From assembly GCA_037349315.1 (NCBI GenBank), contig JBAIAC010000024.1, forward strand, positions 40,273,501 through 40,337,500: 64,000 nt of DNA, written 5' to 3'. This stretch comes from Chelydra serpentina (Eukaryota; Chordata; Testudines; Chelydridae). A program made the translations under genes and the position numbers. The notes under the pieces are model-generated. The model was not told the DNA's origin and did not search any database. It worked only from the letters and a program-made list of their open reading frames with translations. Shown here piece by piece: positions 47,286 to 60,851 of the stretch. How positions within the stretch are numbered: position 1 is the first letter of the stretch; every line of letters starts with the position of its first letter.

Positions 47286-48789
47286 TATTAATTGAAACAA
47301 GCTTTATTGGAAATCTTACAGAGAGACAAGTCTTAAAAAAATAAAACAATTAGAAATGCACATGCCTATATGAATGCGATGGACAGCATCTCTAGACTGG
47401 CCTTTAGTGAGTTGCAGCCTGAAATATTACCTAACATACAACAGGATAACATTCAATTTCAAAGCCTAACTTCAGATTAAAATATCTAGTTCCCACATTG
47501 GCTAGTAATGGAAGAATCCCCTGCTTCCTCTTCGCGTTCCCCCAGTTCAGTTTTCGAAGTCCTACTGGCAAATCTCCACTGGAGCATTACATTTAATCAT
47601 TTATCTTAAACACAGGGGTATTTCATCTGAACACTCACACCAAAAGATAGCTCCTGGGCTGACATTTGAACAGACCATTAGAAATCTGGGACAAAATTCT
47701 GCTCTGTTGAAGTGAACTGGAGTTTTATCATTGACTTCAATGCAGCCAGAATTTCACCCCTGAAATATAGCACATGATTTTGTGTAAAATCTAAAACTTT
47801 TACTTCTTGATACCATGATCTACCAAACTAAAACATCCTTACGTGTTTACCCAGCATTATGTGAGAAAAGAGGTTTTCTGTACATGGGCTTTGGAATTGT
47901 AGATTTGTGAAGGTTGAAGCCAGCCTGACCACTACTCTGGTCAACGTTAGTGAGGATTGAAATGAGAGATAGGCCTCAACCAAGATATCTGCATCTAAAT
48001 AATCTCCAATGTTGGGTGTTTCTCAAAACCTGAATCCAGATCAATTTTTTGTAAATAGCCACTATCATTACAATGAGCCAAACAAAATCTCATGTCCAAA
48101 GCCCTTTGGGTTGGCATGTTCAAAATTCAAATATGAATTTTATTTTAACTAGAGATGGGCTCAGATTGCAAAAGGTTGACCATTTAGTATATTGTACTGG
48201 AGTTAATTGTTTGCTTATATAAAGAGTATTTTCCTGCATAGCTTCATTTTTCAAAAAGCTTATTGAGGTCCCCACCATCACCCACAAAAATTATCATGGC
48301 AGTAGGATAAATGATGTAATTTTATTTCATTGTAATTTCATTTAAAAAATGATAGTTTGGCCCAGTATTCGGCAATGCCCGAATACTTTTGGAATATTGC
48401 ATTAGAACATAAGACCCTGAATCCTGCACCCACACAGGGCCCCAATGACAATGTGAGGGCTGCGTAATGATCAGGTTTATGCTGCACCCTAACAGCATGC
48501 TAAAATTGTTAGGTTGCTATTTTGGTCAATAGGATAACAGCCAATGTAGGGTACTGCACACATTAAGTCTGAATAGTAAAAATGTTTATAAAATATTGTT
48601 GAATTCTTTTCCATTTTAAATATATTTCTCATATCACAAGTGCATGCTTCCAATAACTGACCAGAAAGAATTAACCCCATTTTACCACATTAGTTTGTTA
48701 GAAATCAATAAAATATTGTATAACTTATTTTGGGTGGAGATGTAAGAGATGTGAATGCTGAATGCCAGAAAACTCAGCATCCAACTCTC
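47286..48789. other. Unassigned stretch
   Basis: Mostly unassigned. At 47695-47760 lies a diverged palindromic repeat scrap (AAATTCTGCTCTGTTGAAGT, then TTGACTTCAATGCAGCCAGAA). Confidence 0.4.
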
Positions 48790-48792
48790 TTA

Positions 48793-49098
48793 GGGTATGT
48801 CTATACCATGACTGGGAGGGTGCTTTCCAGTGTCGGTTGACAGACATTTGTTTTCTCTGCTTGAGCTAGTGTGCTAGAAATAGCAGTATAGCCAGGGATA
48901 ACATGGGCGGTTGCCTGGGCTAGCTGCCCAAGTACGTACACAGGGCATCCAAATAGATTTGTACCCAGGCAGGTAGCCTGGGCTGCTGTCTGTGCTACTC
49001 CCAGCTACACTACTATTTTTAGCATGCTAACTTGAGCAGTGTTAGCGTGTGTCTACCCATACCAGGAAGCATATCCCAATTGCAATGTAGATATACCC
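48793..49098. mobile_element. MITE of the GTATGTCTACACT type, 306 bp
   Basis: Left end GGGTATGTCTATACC, right end as reverse complement GGGTATATCTACATTG; flanks TTA (48790-48792) and GTA (49099-49101). Inner words AGCTAGTGTGCTAG and TAGCATGCTAACTTGAGC are partial inverted arms. Confidence 0.75.
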
Positions 49099-49101
49099 GT
49101 A

Positions 49102-52100
49102 GGCTGCTTTGAAAACCTTGCCCTATGTCAGGGGAATCTTGCATTGGCTCTGCTTCTACTGTATAGTAGTTACCATTGAAATAATTGCAAAACTGCAGCC
49201 CAACATTGCAAAGACTATGTGCTTAACTTGAATGGGACTACTCATGCTTAAACTCAACAGGATGGCTTCCACACCTCAAGTTCTGCATGTTTGTACATCT
49301 TTCCAGGATCAGAGGCCTGGCTTGCACGTAATTAATGACAAAGAAAAAGCAATTTTTGCCTCAAATAATTGGTATATTCCTTTTATGTAATCTATGGAAC
49401 ACAATTGTAATGCTAAATACTTTCATATGTAACTGTAAAGCTGTTAATGATGACAAGTTCTGTGTAAAAAGGAGGATTTCAGTATGCAGGGCTCTCAGTC
49501 CATCATGTTCTTTCAAAAATCAATCTGTTACTGTTTGGATGATACCTTGATTTTTTTGGTAGAACCAAATGTGGCTTTTTTTCTTGTATATAAATCCAAA
49601 TAAACAACAGCAGGTTTTGTTCAGGTGCAATTTGCAGTTTATTCAGAATTTATGGAGCCATAACATTCACATGTATGTTTGTACATATGTATTTGGAGAA
49701 TTCATTGTAATTATTCTGAAAGTTTACTATTAAAATGCTATATATTTACTCAAGAAAAACATAAGATGATGCCGCATTCTCCAAGTTAAAGGTGGAAAAT
49801 TCCAGCAAAAATACAGACACAAATCTTGCTTGAAGTGTTCAAAGAATTGCAATGTCATCCATTCATTTCAATTCTACTGAACTATACAAATGATATAGTT
49901 ACATTTACTTACCAGATCAGTGTCTGGGGATATAAATCACCCCTTTTTTGTGTTCCAATATATTTGCTGCAGTGGGTTTCAAAACATTTACATTCATTGA
50001 GAGATTCTCTAAATGCCATTTGGAAGGAACACATGAGCAAAATCAATGTTTTAGCTGGATCTATTGTTTATAAGTGTTATGATATATTTCACTGTACAAA
50101 ATGATAGATATTTGGTAATTTTAACAAGCTTTTGTTTATAAATGTGAATTTTAAGTATGTATCTGCTGTTTCACATAGATCCAGTCTGTCACTTGTAGGA
50201 ATACACTGTATTGGAAAATGTGTAATTTTTTTTTAAACCAGAGGACAATAATTTTCTATTCAGTTACAATAATCACTTTCCACCCACCACATGCATCAGA
50301 CAATGGGTGATGTACTAGAGTAACATATAGGAGCTTGCTTGTATATATTCACATTGTCTTCTGCCTGAAAAGAGTTAAATAGAGCGTAAAAGTGGTAGAA
50401 GCAGAGCATCTTGGGCTATATAACAACTAAAATGGGTTAATTAGTGCAGAACATGCATCTGAGGATAAGATTCAACTGTAAATTTTATTTTTTTAAAACC
50501 TGTTATGTCTGATGACTGTATTCAGGATTCGGGATACATATTAAAGTAAAATGTGTTAATTTCCCGAGATGAATTAAAGAAGAGATTTCATTGCTGATGT
50601 TAGAGTTAGAAATATTAATTATCTGTACAATAATTGAAATGTATGCACATTAAACTTACATTAGTGAGCGCATTTCTTCTTCGTGATCGTACAAAAGTAC
50701 AAAATGTAGCTGACCTAGAAAGCACAGATACTACCTCACAGTCAATGAGAAAAAGCCTGAGAAAAGAACTACCCTGAAAGTGTTAGCCCAATACATAATT
50801 TAGTGAATAACAGAAAAATGTCATTTTGACAAGTGTATTTGATCTGCTGAAATCTCCAAGCAATGCCATCAGTCTGTGGCAGGATCATCATCCACATTAA
50901 GATCGGGGGAAAGGTGTACTCTTAACTAACAGGATTGCATCGTCTCCACCCTACTTGGCAAGGATGTATTTACAGGCTTATCTGAAGTTTTTCAAATAAA
51001 ATCTCCTTGGGCAAAGACTGTAGCTGCCTTGTCATGTTTCCTGTACAGAGCTGACCTCGTTGTCATTTAACAAACAATATTAATTTTTTTTAAAATAAAG
51101 TTTCCAGAAGGTATAAACCTCATACTGGCTAGTGAAAGTCTGGTTCTTTCCTCTGTTCAAGCAGTGCAATGAGCCCTTTGAGTCCAGGGATCTTTTTTCT
51201 TTTGTCGCCCCCTTCCCTATTTTAAAGGAATTAGGTCTGGAAGGCTCCTCTCCAGTGCACTTGGGGAACTGCCAGCTCCCACAGTAATGACAAAATACAA
51301 TATAGGAATAAATACTAAATCTGGCCACTCCTCTTTTCTCACAAAATTGCTGGGGGTGTAGCTTGAATGAAATAGACATTAATAGCAGTTGGCACTTAAT
51401 TTACACAACCACAGTTACAGGGCCTGCTTAAGGATGTCAAATCCTTTCATTTTCCTTTCTGCTCTTGTCCGCAAAGGTGCTATCCGGAAATTAGGTGCTG
51501 TGAAGTAAGTGCCTGCAGTCTACTGAGGCACAAGACCCTTTCCTTAGGGCAAGCAGACTTCCGCAGAAACAATCCTCCTGTCTTTTCCAACGCATAGCGT
51601 AGTATTCAAAGGGCCACACAGAGTTTTGGCTGCAATACATCAATGTAAGTCAAAGGAGATTACATGGCTAAATTCCTATCTGGTGCTTAGAAAATTTAAT
51701 GTGTTAAATTATGTAAAATGTTTACAAAGTAATGCACCATAATATAAATGTGAGGTTCTCACTGACATCAATAGGGGTCAAACAGCTAAATCTCTCCACA
51801 TAGTTTTCAAAATGTACCCATATTCTCTATACTCAGACAGAACCTGAAAAAAGTACACAAGTGCACTGCTGAGGAATCGTAACCCTGTAGTGTGTAGAAT
51901 ATAGACACTGCTACAGTTCCTGAAGGTGATCCTGATGTCTGAGTGTAATATAAGTTTGTGAGAGAGCTGGGGAGGCTGGGGGAAAGAGAGAGAATCTGTG
52001 CATTAGATTTGGGAGAACTGCAGCTAAGGAATGGGACTCCAAAGGTTGCTTCAATCCAAATAAAAATATAAGTATTATCTGAGAATGTATAACTTCATTT

Positions 52101-52584
52101 TGATAGAGTTCAGACTCAGTTTGTCTTTTTAATTTCACTAACTTAATACAAAGTACTGTTGTGAAAGAATCGTATACACTTGAAAAATATTAAAGCCTAT
52201 TTTCTTGTATGCCCGCTTTCAATTTATCTATGTATTTTGGCCAGTGGAAATTCTAAATAATGGTTTGAAAAGGATAAACATCATGATATAAACGTGTTAA
52301 GATCTCTCTTTTTTTTTTTTAAACTAGGATGGGCTGTAGCAAGAGATTTAAAACCCAGAAAGTTGGAGTAGATTAATCTTTTCCTGAAATATGATCCTGT
52401 CATACATACTACTTAGACAGGTTAAATATCCACAAATGCACATCAGACTCCTAGCCTGATATGCATGAGGAGGCCTAGGAATAGGAATAAAAGAGAGATG
52501 GCATGAAAGGTAGTGGTCAATGTATAGTGCAACTTTTATCTATTTGAAAAATAAGCTCTGATGTTAGCGGGTCTAAGCCATTAG
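49102..52584. other. Unassigned stretch, about 3.5 kb
   Basis: AT-rich with no supportable gene; scraps such as GTGCTTAACTTGAATGGGAC (49220) are remnants of palindromic repeats. Confidence 0.4.
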
Positions 52585-53215
52585 GTTCCTAATAATATGC
52601 AGATCCTGTATGTAGCTCTTTTCATCTTCAAAGTGCTGCACAAACATCGGACTTGATTCAGCTGTACTAATGCAGCAATGCAAGTTGCACCTTCTGCACC
52701 AATGGAGACCACGGCACCCCAGGGACATTTATCTGATGGGGAAGACAGGCCGTGCTTGCACTGCCACAATTCTTCAGGGGTTTCATCACATGGAGGCAGG
52801 ATGCAGCTGGGGCTCTGTAAGAGGCTGCTTGACGGGTTGTGCCAAATAAGCACGTCCTTTGGTCATGCCGCCTTGCCAGCCATTGCTGCGCTACTGAGGA
52901 GTGGGGTTTGCAGGCACCTTTGTGCTACCCAAGCCTCCTTCAGATAGACTTTCTGCCTCAAAAGGTCCTGCATCCTGATAACACTTAGGGCTGAATCAAG
53001 CCCATTAATTAATTCCCACTCTGCCCCTGAGAGGTCCTTGGGTAGGTATTAGCTTCTCTATCTATAGGTTGGAGATAATAAGGCAGAATCTAAAAAAACC
53101 AGTGACCTGCTCAAGACCACACTTGTGAGTGAGTAAGTGTCAGGGCAGGGATTAGAATTTAGGAGTTGCTGGCTGTCAGACCTGCACTTGGACACTGAAT
53201 CATGCCTCTCCAATG
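52585..53215 (+). repeat. Ancient L2/CORE-SINE-like repeat, split by an insertion
   Basis: Outer parts 52585-52647 (TAGCTCTTTTCATCTTCAAAG and GTGCTGCACAAACAT) and 53003-53215 (ATTAATTAATTCCCACTCTG; GACCTGCTCAAGACCACAC; GGGCAGGGATTAGAATTTAGG) are consecutive segments of one old repeat as I recall it. The middle (52648-53002) is foreign. Confidence 0.5.
52648..53002. mobile_element. Putative DNA transposon remnant with GGNCTTGATTCAGC ends
   Basis: GGACTTGATTCAGC (52649-52662) and GCTGAATCAAGCCC (52990-53003) are inverted with one mismatch, and they sit exactly at the breakpoints of the old repeat. No convincing target duplication and no transposase. The ORF inside (52678-52947) looks fortuitous. 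Confidence 0.55.
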
Positions 53216-54944
53216 GACGGGATGGAGGAGGAGACTGTATTTAACCTAAAAGAAGAAAGGAACCCGTTCATTTCTTTAGTACCAATTAGAGAGTGCTTTT
53301 ATATTTGTTGGTTAAAATTGACATGGCAAATTATCACTTAACAGTGACACTAACCAGCACTAAAGGAGAAAAAAAAAAGAAGTATGGTATTTTCTGTTTG
53401 TTCTTTGTAGTCAACTATTCTTCAAAGAATGGGGAGCCTGCCATTGCCAGGTATGGTGGGTAGCTCCACATGCACCAGTACAATCCAGGCTAATCTGGGT
53501 AGCAATTCTGTAATCAACATACTGGAGGAGCTAGCTAACAGATTGTTGTGTGCCTTATACTTGCTTCTCTCAGACTTGATTTATTATATCTGCTAATGGG
53601 ACCAAAATATGTTCTGTAAAAGATGATGGCAGAAACAACCTCCCATATTTTCCATGATGCTAACATTTACTATTTACTGGCTTCCTGTAAAATGACTTAT
53701 ATTCTGCTGATGTCTTGGTAGTGGAACATAGGAGCAGCTAATCAGAGGTTAAAGACATAGGGGCAGCGCTCCCCCTTGTTAGTGGCTTTTGTGTCAGGCT
53801 TTGATGTTGCATGAAGATGCAGCATTACATTATCTTCTGATCACAGCAGGTACCATGCAAATGAGAAGGGGGGCAAGAGAAGAAAGGTATTTAAAAGGAA
53901 TTGATGTCCCTCAAGCAGGCCCATAGCCATGCAAACAAAATTTTGCACCTGCTCAGATCTGTGCAGTTATGTACAAAAGCATCCTTGGTGCTCTGAGTAT
54001 CATTTCTACTTGACCAGGATGCAAAATCTGAACAAAAACGTATAAGGGGGGGGGTGTCTCTTTGCCATGGAAAATGTTTAACTTGCCAGTAAAATTTCCT
54101 ACAATCCTACGATGTTACAGGAGGAATAGTTTATGCCAAAAAATATAATTGGCCCTGACATTTAACTGTAACTTGCTTGAGGCAAGTTATGTCCTATTAC
54201 AATATCAACAAATGTGCATCAAGCCACCAGAATCTGTGTTCCCCAGCATGTGAAACCAGAGGAAGTTATCCCCTCTTCTATTTGGCCCCCTCATTTATTC
54301 AGCAAGTGAAGAGGGGACCTGTGAGGGAGCTGAGCTCCTCAAGCCAGGGAGAAGAAGGGGAGCTTTCCCTCTGCTTTTAGCGGGGGAAGGGGAGTTGTGC
54401 AGTCCAGGCTTCCTCTTAATTCCTGTTGCTAATGTCTCGAAGTTTGTTTCACACACATGTTCAGGGCACAAACCACTGAATACACAGGGATAAATGCCGA
54501 CTTGGTGTAAGCAAGGGAAACTCCATCAGCATCAATGAATCTCCCATTTACCCCAGGTCCCAATGTGACCCTGAATCTATGTGCATATTACAGCCTACAT
54601 TTATGCACTAGGTTGATAGCCCCATGGCCCATGCATGTTATTTTTGCCTCTGTAGCTTTATAAGAGATTTAAACTCCAAATTGCAAAAGGGCAAATCCTG
54701 AGGGATATACAGATCCCTCACTCCCACACAAGAGAGCTCTATGGGTTGATGGGGAAACAGGAGGCCAGGGATGGAAAATTCTGACAGAACCTCAACACAT
54801 TTGCTGGCAAGTTGGGCTGGCTCCATGGGCTCTTCTACATCCCTATCCCCATGTTACTTGGGAGAGGGTCTATCTGTCGACCGAAGGTAATTAGCAAAGG
54901 TCCCCCATCACTGTAACATTTGAGTTTCTCACAATCTTTAATAT
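53216..54944. other. Unassigned stretch
   Basis: Nothing nameable. No ORF with a motif. Confidence 0.4.
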
Positions 54945-55135
54945 GTTTACCCTTTCAACACCCGATGAGGTAGGGAAATACTGTCATCTCTATTTTACTG
55001 ATGGGAAACTGAGGCACTGAGGGGCTAAGTGACATGCCTAAGGTCACACTTGAAGTCTGTGGTGGAGGAGGAACTTTGAAGCCATGTCTCCCAAATTCCT
55101 AGGCTAGCCCCAAAACCACCAGGCCATCCTTCCTG
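54945..55135 (+). repeat. Ancient L2/CORE-SINE-like repeat
   Basis: CCCGATGAGGTAGGGAAATA, TTACTGATGGGAAACTGAGG, CTAAGTGACATGCCTAAGGT and CACACTTGAAG follow one another as in old amniote SINE/L2 tails, and resemble 53095-53215. Confidence 0.6.
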
Positions 55136-55690
55136 TGTGTCTTGGGGCCCAATTGAGCCCTCGTCATCCTTGACTTACAGCCCTACGCTAGAGCGGTCAG
55201 TCAGATCTGGCATTTCAGGAAGGGGCGACAAAGTCTTTCAGCCCCTTCAGTATCTCCACTCCTAAAACACAGCAGCAGGGTGATGGAGGAACATATTCCA
55301 CTGTCTGAATGGGGAGAGGGTTGGGTGGCACCAGAATACTTCCACAGCCATTGCTGAGAAGGGAATTTTCCCTTGGGATCTGACTAGTGATCCTTGAGTT
55401 CAGAGCCATGCCAGGCTGTGGAGCTGTGTCTACACTCTGAGCCTACAGAGCAGCAAGGTCAGGATTTGGCTCATTGTTATTCGTGTTTCAGCTGGCTTTT
55501 AGAAATCAGCACCAGAAATCTGCTTTTAGCCATGCAATTGCACGGAAGTGGAGATGTCCCACATGAATAGAGTAAATTCCCCAGAGGTCTGAAATAAATA
55601 TGGTTCCCCTATATAGGCCAATTGCATGTTACAGTATCCAGTGGATACCATTGTATATATACAGTTTAACATTAGGTTAAACACCAGATA

Positions 55691-56010
55691 GAGAGGACAC
55701 ATCTACACAGCAACCCTCCTCCCAAAAATCTCTGCAGTGAGCCTCAAAGCTCGGGTCCGCTCACTCAGGCTTGGGCTGTGAGGCTAACAATAGTAGTGTA
55801 GACATTCAGGCTTGTGCTGGGGCCTGGGCTCCAAGACCCTCCTCCCTCACCAGATTTCAGAGACCAGGCTCCAGCCTGAGCTCAAGTGTCTACACTGCTA
55901 TTTTTAGCCCTGCAGTGTGAGCCCAAGTCAGTTGGCCCGGGCTCTGAGACTCACTGCTGCAGGGGTTTAGGGCTTGGTTGGTTGTTTTTTTTTTTAAGGT
56001 GGACATACCT
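55691..56010. mobile_element. MITE of the TCTACACT type with internal palindrome
   Basis: Outer ends GGACACATCTACACAGC and, as reverse complement, AGGTATGTCCACC. The inside carries paired blocks: TAGTAGTGTAGACATTCAGG (55792) against AAGTGTCTACACTGCTA (55885), and GGGCTCCAAGACCCTC against CAGAGACCAGGCTCC. Diverged. Confidence 0.6.
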
Positions 56011-56337
56011 AGAGTCACCACTGTCAAGGGTGTGGCTATAATGTGACCGATTTCTAAATATGCGGCCAGCTTAAAACCCAAGGGTTGGAGGAACATCTGA
56101 CTTTCTGAATGAATGGCTTTTGTATTTTTCTGTCTTCTGGCTCCTTCGATGTGGCTGACCAGCCGTCAACTTCCTCTTTGCAGGGCACCCTTTCCTTCCA
56201 TCCTGCTCCGCCAGAATTAGTTCAGGCTCTTAGCCACCATAATGCATGTAGAAGGCCCTTCCTTTTCTCACGACAAGCAGCCACTCCTCTTTCCCCCTGA
56301 AGTCACTGAACCTGAACAGGCAACTTAAGTTACAAAC

Positions 56338-57666
56338 TGTCACAGACCCGGTTGACTGCCCCTGGCAGAGGCCGGTGGCCCACCAGACTGCTGTGAGGGG
56401 AATCCAGCTGCTGGGTGTGTTAAGCCTCTGGAATATGAGCAGAGCCCTGGCACTATCTCAGTCTAGGGGTCCCTATGCACATGCTTGGAATACAGACCCT
56501 CTGTCTAGCAACCTCTCCTAAGAACTAAGACCATGTGGCTCAACTGCCATGACCCTGCGTTCAGTGCTTATGTGACCAGGGACCTAGTGGGGGCCAGCTA
56601 TGATCACTCAATTAGAGTGAACTACAAAGAATGGGGCAGACAATCCCCCCAAAGCTGGTGGATACTCTAATACTTAGATTTACCAAGCCAGCATAAAACA
56701 GCTTCTTTATTACCTTACTGGTTACTCAGAAGTCCAAACAACACAGTTCCTTTAAAGTGATCCAGCCCCTGACCTCCATCCAGGTACCTAAGTCAAATAT
56801 GATGATGTCTGAAAATCTTATTTCATCATACAAAAGAAAAGGTTCTACCAGTCCCAAAGGATCGGACACATTACCTCCCAGGTTAATGAATATTCCAGAT
56901 CTTGCCCAAATACACGCAAAAAGCCAATTCTTATTAACTAAACTAAAATTTATTAAAAAACAAGAGAGAGAGAATATGGTTAAAAGATCAATACACATAC
57001 AGACATGGGTTCAGTTCTTAAGATTCAGATTCATAGCAGAGATGGTGAGCTTTGTAGTTGCAAAGAGATTTTTTAGAAATAGTTCATAAGTTGTAGTCAA
57101 ATGTCCAAATATCATATTCAGGGGGTACCAGCATAACCGGGACCTTAGTCTTGAGACTGAAACTTTCCCTGATGAAGTCTATCTGAGATAACAGAATCAG
57201 GACCCAAGGGTCTTTTTATACAGTGTTCTAGCATCCACTTGACCACACAGTCCTGGTTAAACAATAGACTTTTGATGTAACCTTTTGCTTTCTAAACACC
57301 ACCAGTAATTAGTTACACAAACTAACATAGGGCAATTTATCCATTAGTCAGTCTAATACAAACTTCAAAGAGACATATAGACAATGACATTATTTTACCC
57401 AAGATTCATCCAAACGTTAATATTCCCTTTTCATCTCTGAATCAATAGTTATAGTGACTGACAGGAACTGTCTGTTTATGGGTAGCATCTAAGATGCACA
57501 CAATTAGTATTACTTCTAACAATATAGGTTTGCATTTCAAAGTTCTAGCCTATTTAGCATGAATGGCCCTAATTATCATTCCCATACCTTTCTAACATGA
57601 CTTTAAAGGTGGGCTTTGGGTCACTCAGCCTGCAAACTGTTTAACCCTTTCTAGCCATGCATCACA
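56338..57666. mobile_element. Probable solo LTR, about 1.3 kb
   Basis: Starts TGTCACAGACCC and ends GCATCACA (TG...CA, with inverted TGTCACAG/CATCACA-like ends). The minus strand has AATAAAG near 56705, a possible polyadenylation signal. The flanks CAAAC and GCTTA do not match, so the right boundary is uncertain and the element may extend further (57667-58090 is otherwise unassigned). Confidence 0.45.
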
Positions 57667-58097
57667 GCTTACTTCTCCAACCCCCCCTCTAGCTTAAACA
57701 CGCCCTCTCCCAGAATCCCACTAAAGGTGTGAGGCGCTAGGCTACCATTTAACTTTCTCAGCAGGCTAGTGGTAGGTGTAGAATATAACACAGAGACACT
57801 TTGCATGGAGTTCTATGGTGCTGTTGCCCTTTACTTAATCACATGAGAAATACACAGATCTTTACAAAAATTACCCCTACGCTTTCCCCGCCTCAGTTTC
57901 TTCAACACTCCAGAACATTCTTTGGAGAGGGTCAGATTCCCTTGAGTTATCCAGAGTCCATCTGCCCATTGCATGGCTTGTCCTGGAACATGGAGCCTTC
58001 TCCCCCAGCTTGGCAAACTTCCCGTCTCTCTCTGTGTGGGACTTCCCGTGACACACCCAATCTCTGTGTTCTTTCAAGATTAGCATCACCATCTCAG

Positions 58098-58355
58098 GCT
58101 ATGGCTACACTACAGAGCTTACTGCAGTGCAGCTGCACCTATGCTGCTGCACCACTGTGGTGCTGCTAGTGCAGACACTCTAAGCCAACAGGAGAGAGCT
58201 TACACCTGTATAAGTTATGTTGCTCAGGGGTTGAATAAAGCCACCCCCTGAGCGATGTAAGTTGCACTGACCTAAGCACCGGTGGGGACAGCATTATGTC
58301 AGCAGGAGAGCTTCTCCCACTGACATAGCTACCACCGCTTGCGGGCCTGGAGTAA
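58098..58355. mobile_element. MITE of the GGNTACACTAC type, incomplete
   Basis: GGCTATGGCTACACTACAGA at the left, then CAGTGCAGCTGCACC, CACCGGTGGGGACAGC and CTCCCACTGACATAGCTACC as in 44895-45175. The right end (GAGTAATTAAGCC) lacks the expected inverted terminus, so this copy is rearranged or deleted. Confidence 0.65.
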
Positions 58356-59920
58356 TTAAGCCTTAGTGTCTTCGTTCTGCATCTGAGGATTTTGCACCAC
58401 TCCAAACACGAGGCCCCTGCAGAGGAAAGGTGGATAAAACTAGTTTTCCTGATAGTTACTCTTTTGCTGTCCCCAGCTATGACTTATTCAGGTATTGCTA
58501 GTCCTTAACAATCACCTATTGTTCCTGGTCTAGCAGACATGCCTTCTGGTTTGTAAAGCCATGGTGGACACAGAGAACTTGGCTTTCCATGATACACCAA
58601 TTCCATGATAACTCCAAAATATCAACCAGAATTAATACATTGTGCAGAGTCCCCATATCATCACACAAATGCACACAAAAATGGGACTGCCCTAAAGTAG
58701 CTGAAAGCCCAACATCCCAAGCTCACAGTGTACTTTCCATACCTCCTTCGGCAGCTCAGTTGGACTCAGGATCAGAGAGAGGACCCACAAGTGGAAACAG
58801 GTGAATAGACAAACTTCATGTTTGGGTGAGGACTTCCCATCAAGTAACCTTGGCTAAGAGGTGCTATACAAGGATAAAGTACCAAATTAACTAACTATAC
58901 AAAATAGCCTAAAGTAAGGGTCCATCAAAATATTTTGATTAAAATTGTGACCTGAAATTACCCATATTGTAATTGAAAAATAATAGTGAACTCTCTTTAA
59001 AGCTTGGGTGGTGGGAGAGGAGGCTTCTACCCCACAACCACATTGTCATTATCATCTTAGAGATCTGGTTTTCATCACAAACCTTTTATTCCAATTTAAA
59101 AATATTTTACCATTAAAATAAAAGAAATGGATTTACTACAAACAAAAATTCAATGGCATGTAAGTCTTTTATCAAAAGAGAATGCAAGGATCAATTAAAT
59201 ACCACCATAAATACGATTAAAAATAAAAGGAAATGAGATGAAATGTTAGTGGCCATGCTGTACTAGTTCCAGAGTATACAGTAAGTTGTAGATAATCAGT
59301 ATTCCTGCAATACATAAACTGAAACATTATGCGTCCTGCCACATGTTCCTCAACTATGCTCTCTGCACATGGAGGATGTTGGCAGGAGAAGGCAATTCTT
59401 GGGAATCCTATAATTTATAGTCCAATTCAAATGAGAGAACCATTTTAAGTGGGGATGGATATGTAGTAGTTGGTAATTAGTAACTGTCAACTATATTTAA
59501 AGCATAGTCTTAAGATGTGTGTTTTTAATACCCAAGAGAATTATAAATCAGACATTTAGATAATTGTTGGTATTCTCAGTTTTTATACTTAGTCAAGATT
59601 GTATATAAAACTACAAGTCTACTAAAACACAATAAAACAAAAAAAGTCAACCACCAAGACATACACACTAGCCTCTCCAGTGGCTGTGTAATCGTAGTAT
59701 TATTCCTCTCATCCTATTCCTTCATTAGCCAAGGTGCAGTCTGGTGAGAGGCAGAGGTAAAATTCAAATAAAAGATTTTGCTTCAGCTCATTAGAGAGAG
59801 GGACCAGCTACAAAAACCAAATCCAGTTTCATGTTCCAATTGCCCTCCAATGTTCAGGTAGGAGAGCTACATCTCAGGTCCTACTGCAGCTTCATCTCTG
59901 GTAATTATGGTCACTTTTCT
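58356..59920. other. Unassigned stretch
   Basis: No gene or delimitable repeat recognised. Confidence 0.4.
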
Positions 59921-59931
59921 TCAGTCATGAT

Positions 59932-60369
59932 TAAGTCTATGAAGCCAGCAGTGGGGGACCCCTAGAGCAGTCCAGCCTCCGTGGGCAAGCTTCCTGCAGC
60001 TGCCCAGCAGCCACGGGTGGCAGGACCCCACACAACTGACTGGCCGCTGCTGCTGGCAGGACCCCTGAGGGTCCCCCCACCGCAGCTCAGCCATGTGAGC
60101 AGCCCCTCCCCTCCCCCCTCGCAGCTCCCAGCTGACAGTGGCAGAGGGACCCTGGAGCTGGCTCAGTGGCCGCAGGAGGGCGGGTCCCTGCAGCTCCACA
60201 GCTGTTGCAGGCGGGGGGCAGGGTGCTGGACCCTCCTCCCGTCCCATTTTGTCAGGGATGTTTTTAGTAAAAGTCAGGGACAGGTCACGGCTGCCGTGAT
60301 TTTTTGTTTATTGCCTGTGACCCATCCATGACTTTTACTAAAGATAGCCATGACAAAATCAGAGCCTTA
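59932..60369 (-). mobile_element. hAT-like non-autonomous transposon, 438 bp
   Basis: An 8-bp duplication GTCATGAT flanks it (59924-59931; 60370-60377). Ends TAAGTCTATGA and, as reverse complement, TAAGGCTCTGA agree at 9 of 11. The right 130 bp fold back: TTTTAGTAAAAGTCAGGGAC (60264) pairs with TCCATGACTTTTACTAAAG (60326). The left 300 bp are GC-rich (about 59960-60245) and give chance ORFs on both strands. Confidence 0.8.
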
Positions 60370-60851
60370 GTCATGATCCACAAGTATGGACCCTTGTGTC
60401 AGTGCAGAGTCCCACTGACTCCAGTGAGCGTCAATATAGGAGGACACTTACATAGGCTCCATTCAGATAAATGCTGAAGTATTCATCAGGGAGATTATTA
60501 GGCATTTCCCCTATTCCATGTGCACGTAACATGCAACACGCATTAGCATTCTTGGAGCATATGCAACAGCTTCAAAAGGGGAACTACCCTGCAATCTGTT
60601 TTGTATTTAATATTCTATATATTTGATATTCTGTGTAGCCTGCTTGTTTAAATATGGTTGGTTAATGATAAACCACCTTTCAGAAAGCTATTTATTACAT
60701 TTGCCATATGAATGAAAAATTAAATTAAAAAAAGGAAAGGTCATTGATTGCATTTTAACTTTATGAAGTATGGGAGTTATATAGCTTGACAGTAAATTAG
60801 CAGTCTAATTTATTTTTCACTCTTCAAATGAAATTATTTTGCTGCGTAGAA

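Noticed and set aside
52678..52947. 89- and 90-codon ORFs on both strands
   Set aside because: Inside the putative transposon at 52648-53002, open on both strands without motif.
55421..55450. Another MITE start (TGTGTCTACACTCTGAGC)
   Set aside because: Only about 20 bp match and no partner end was found.
59921..60331. Overlapping ORFs of 108 and 116 codons on both strands
   Set aside because: Both are in the GC-rich part of the hAT-like element; openness follows from GC content.
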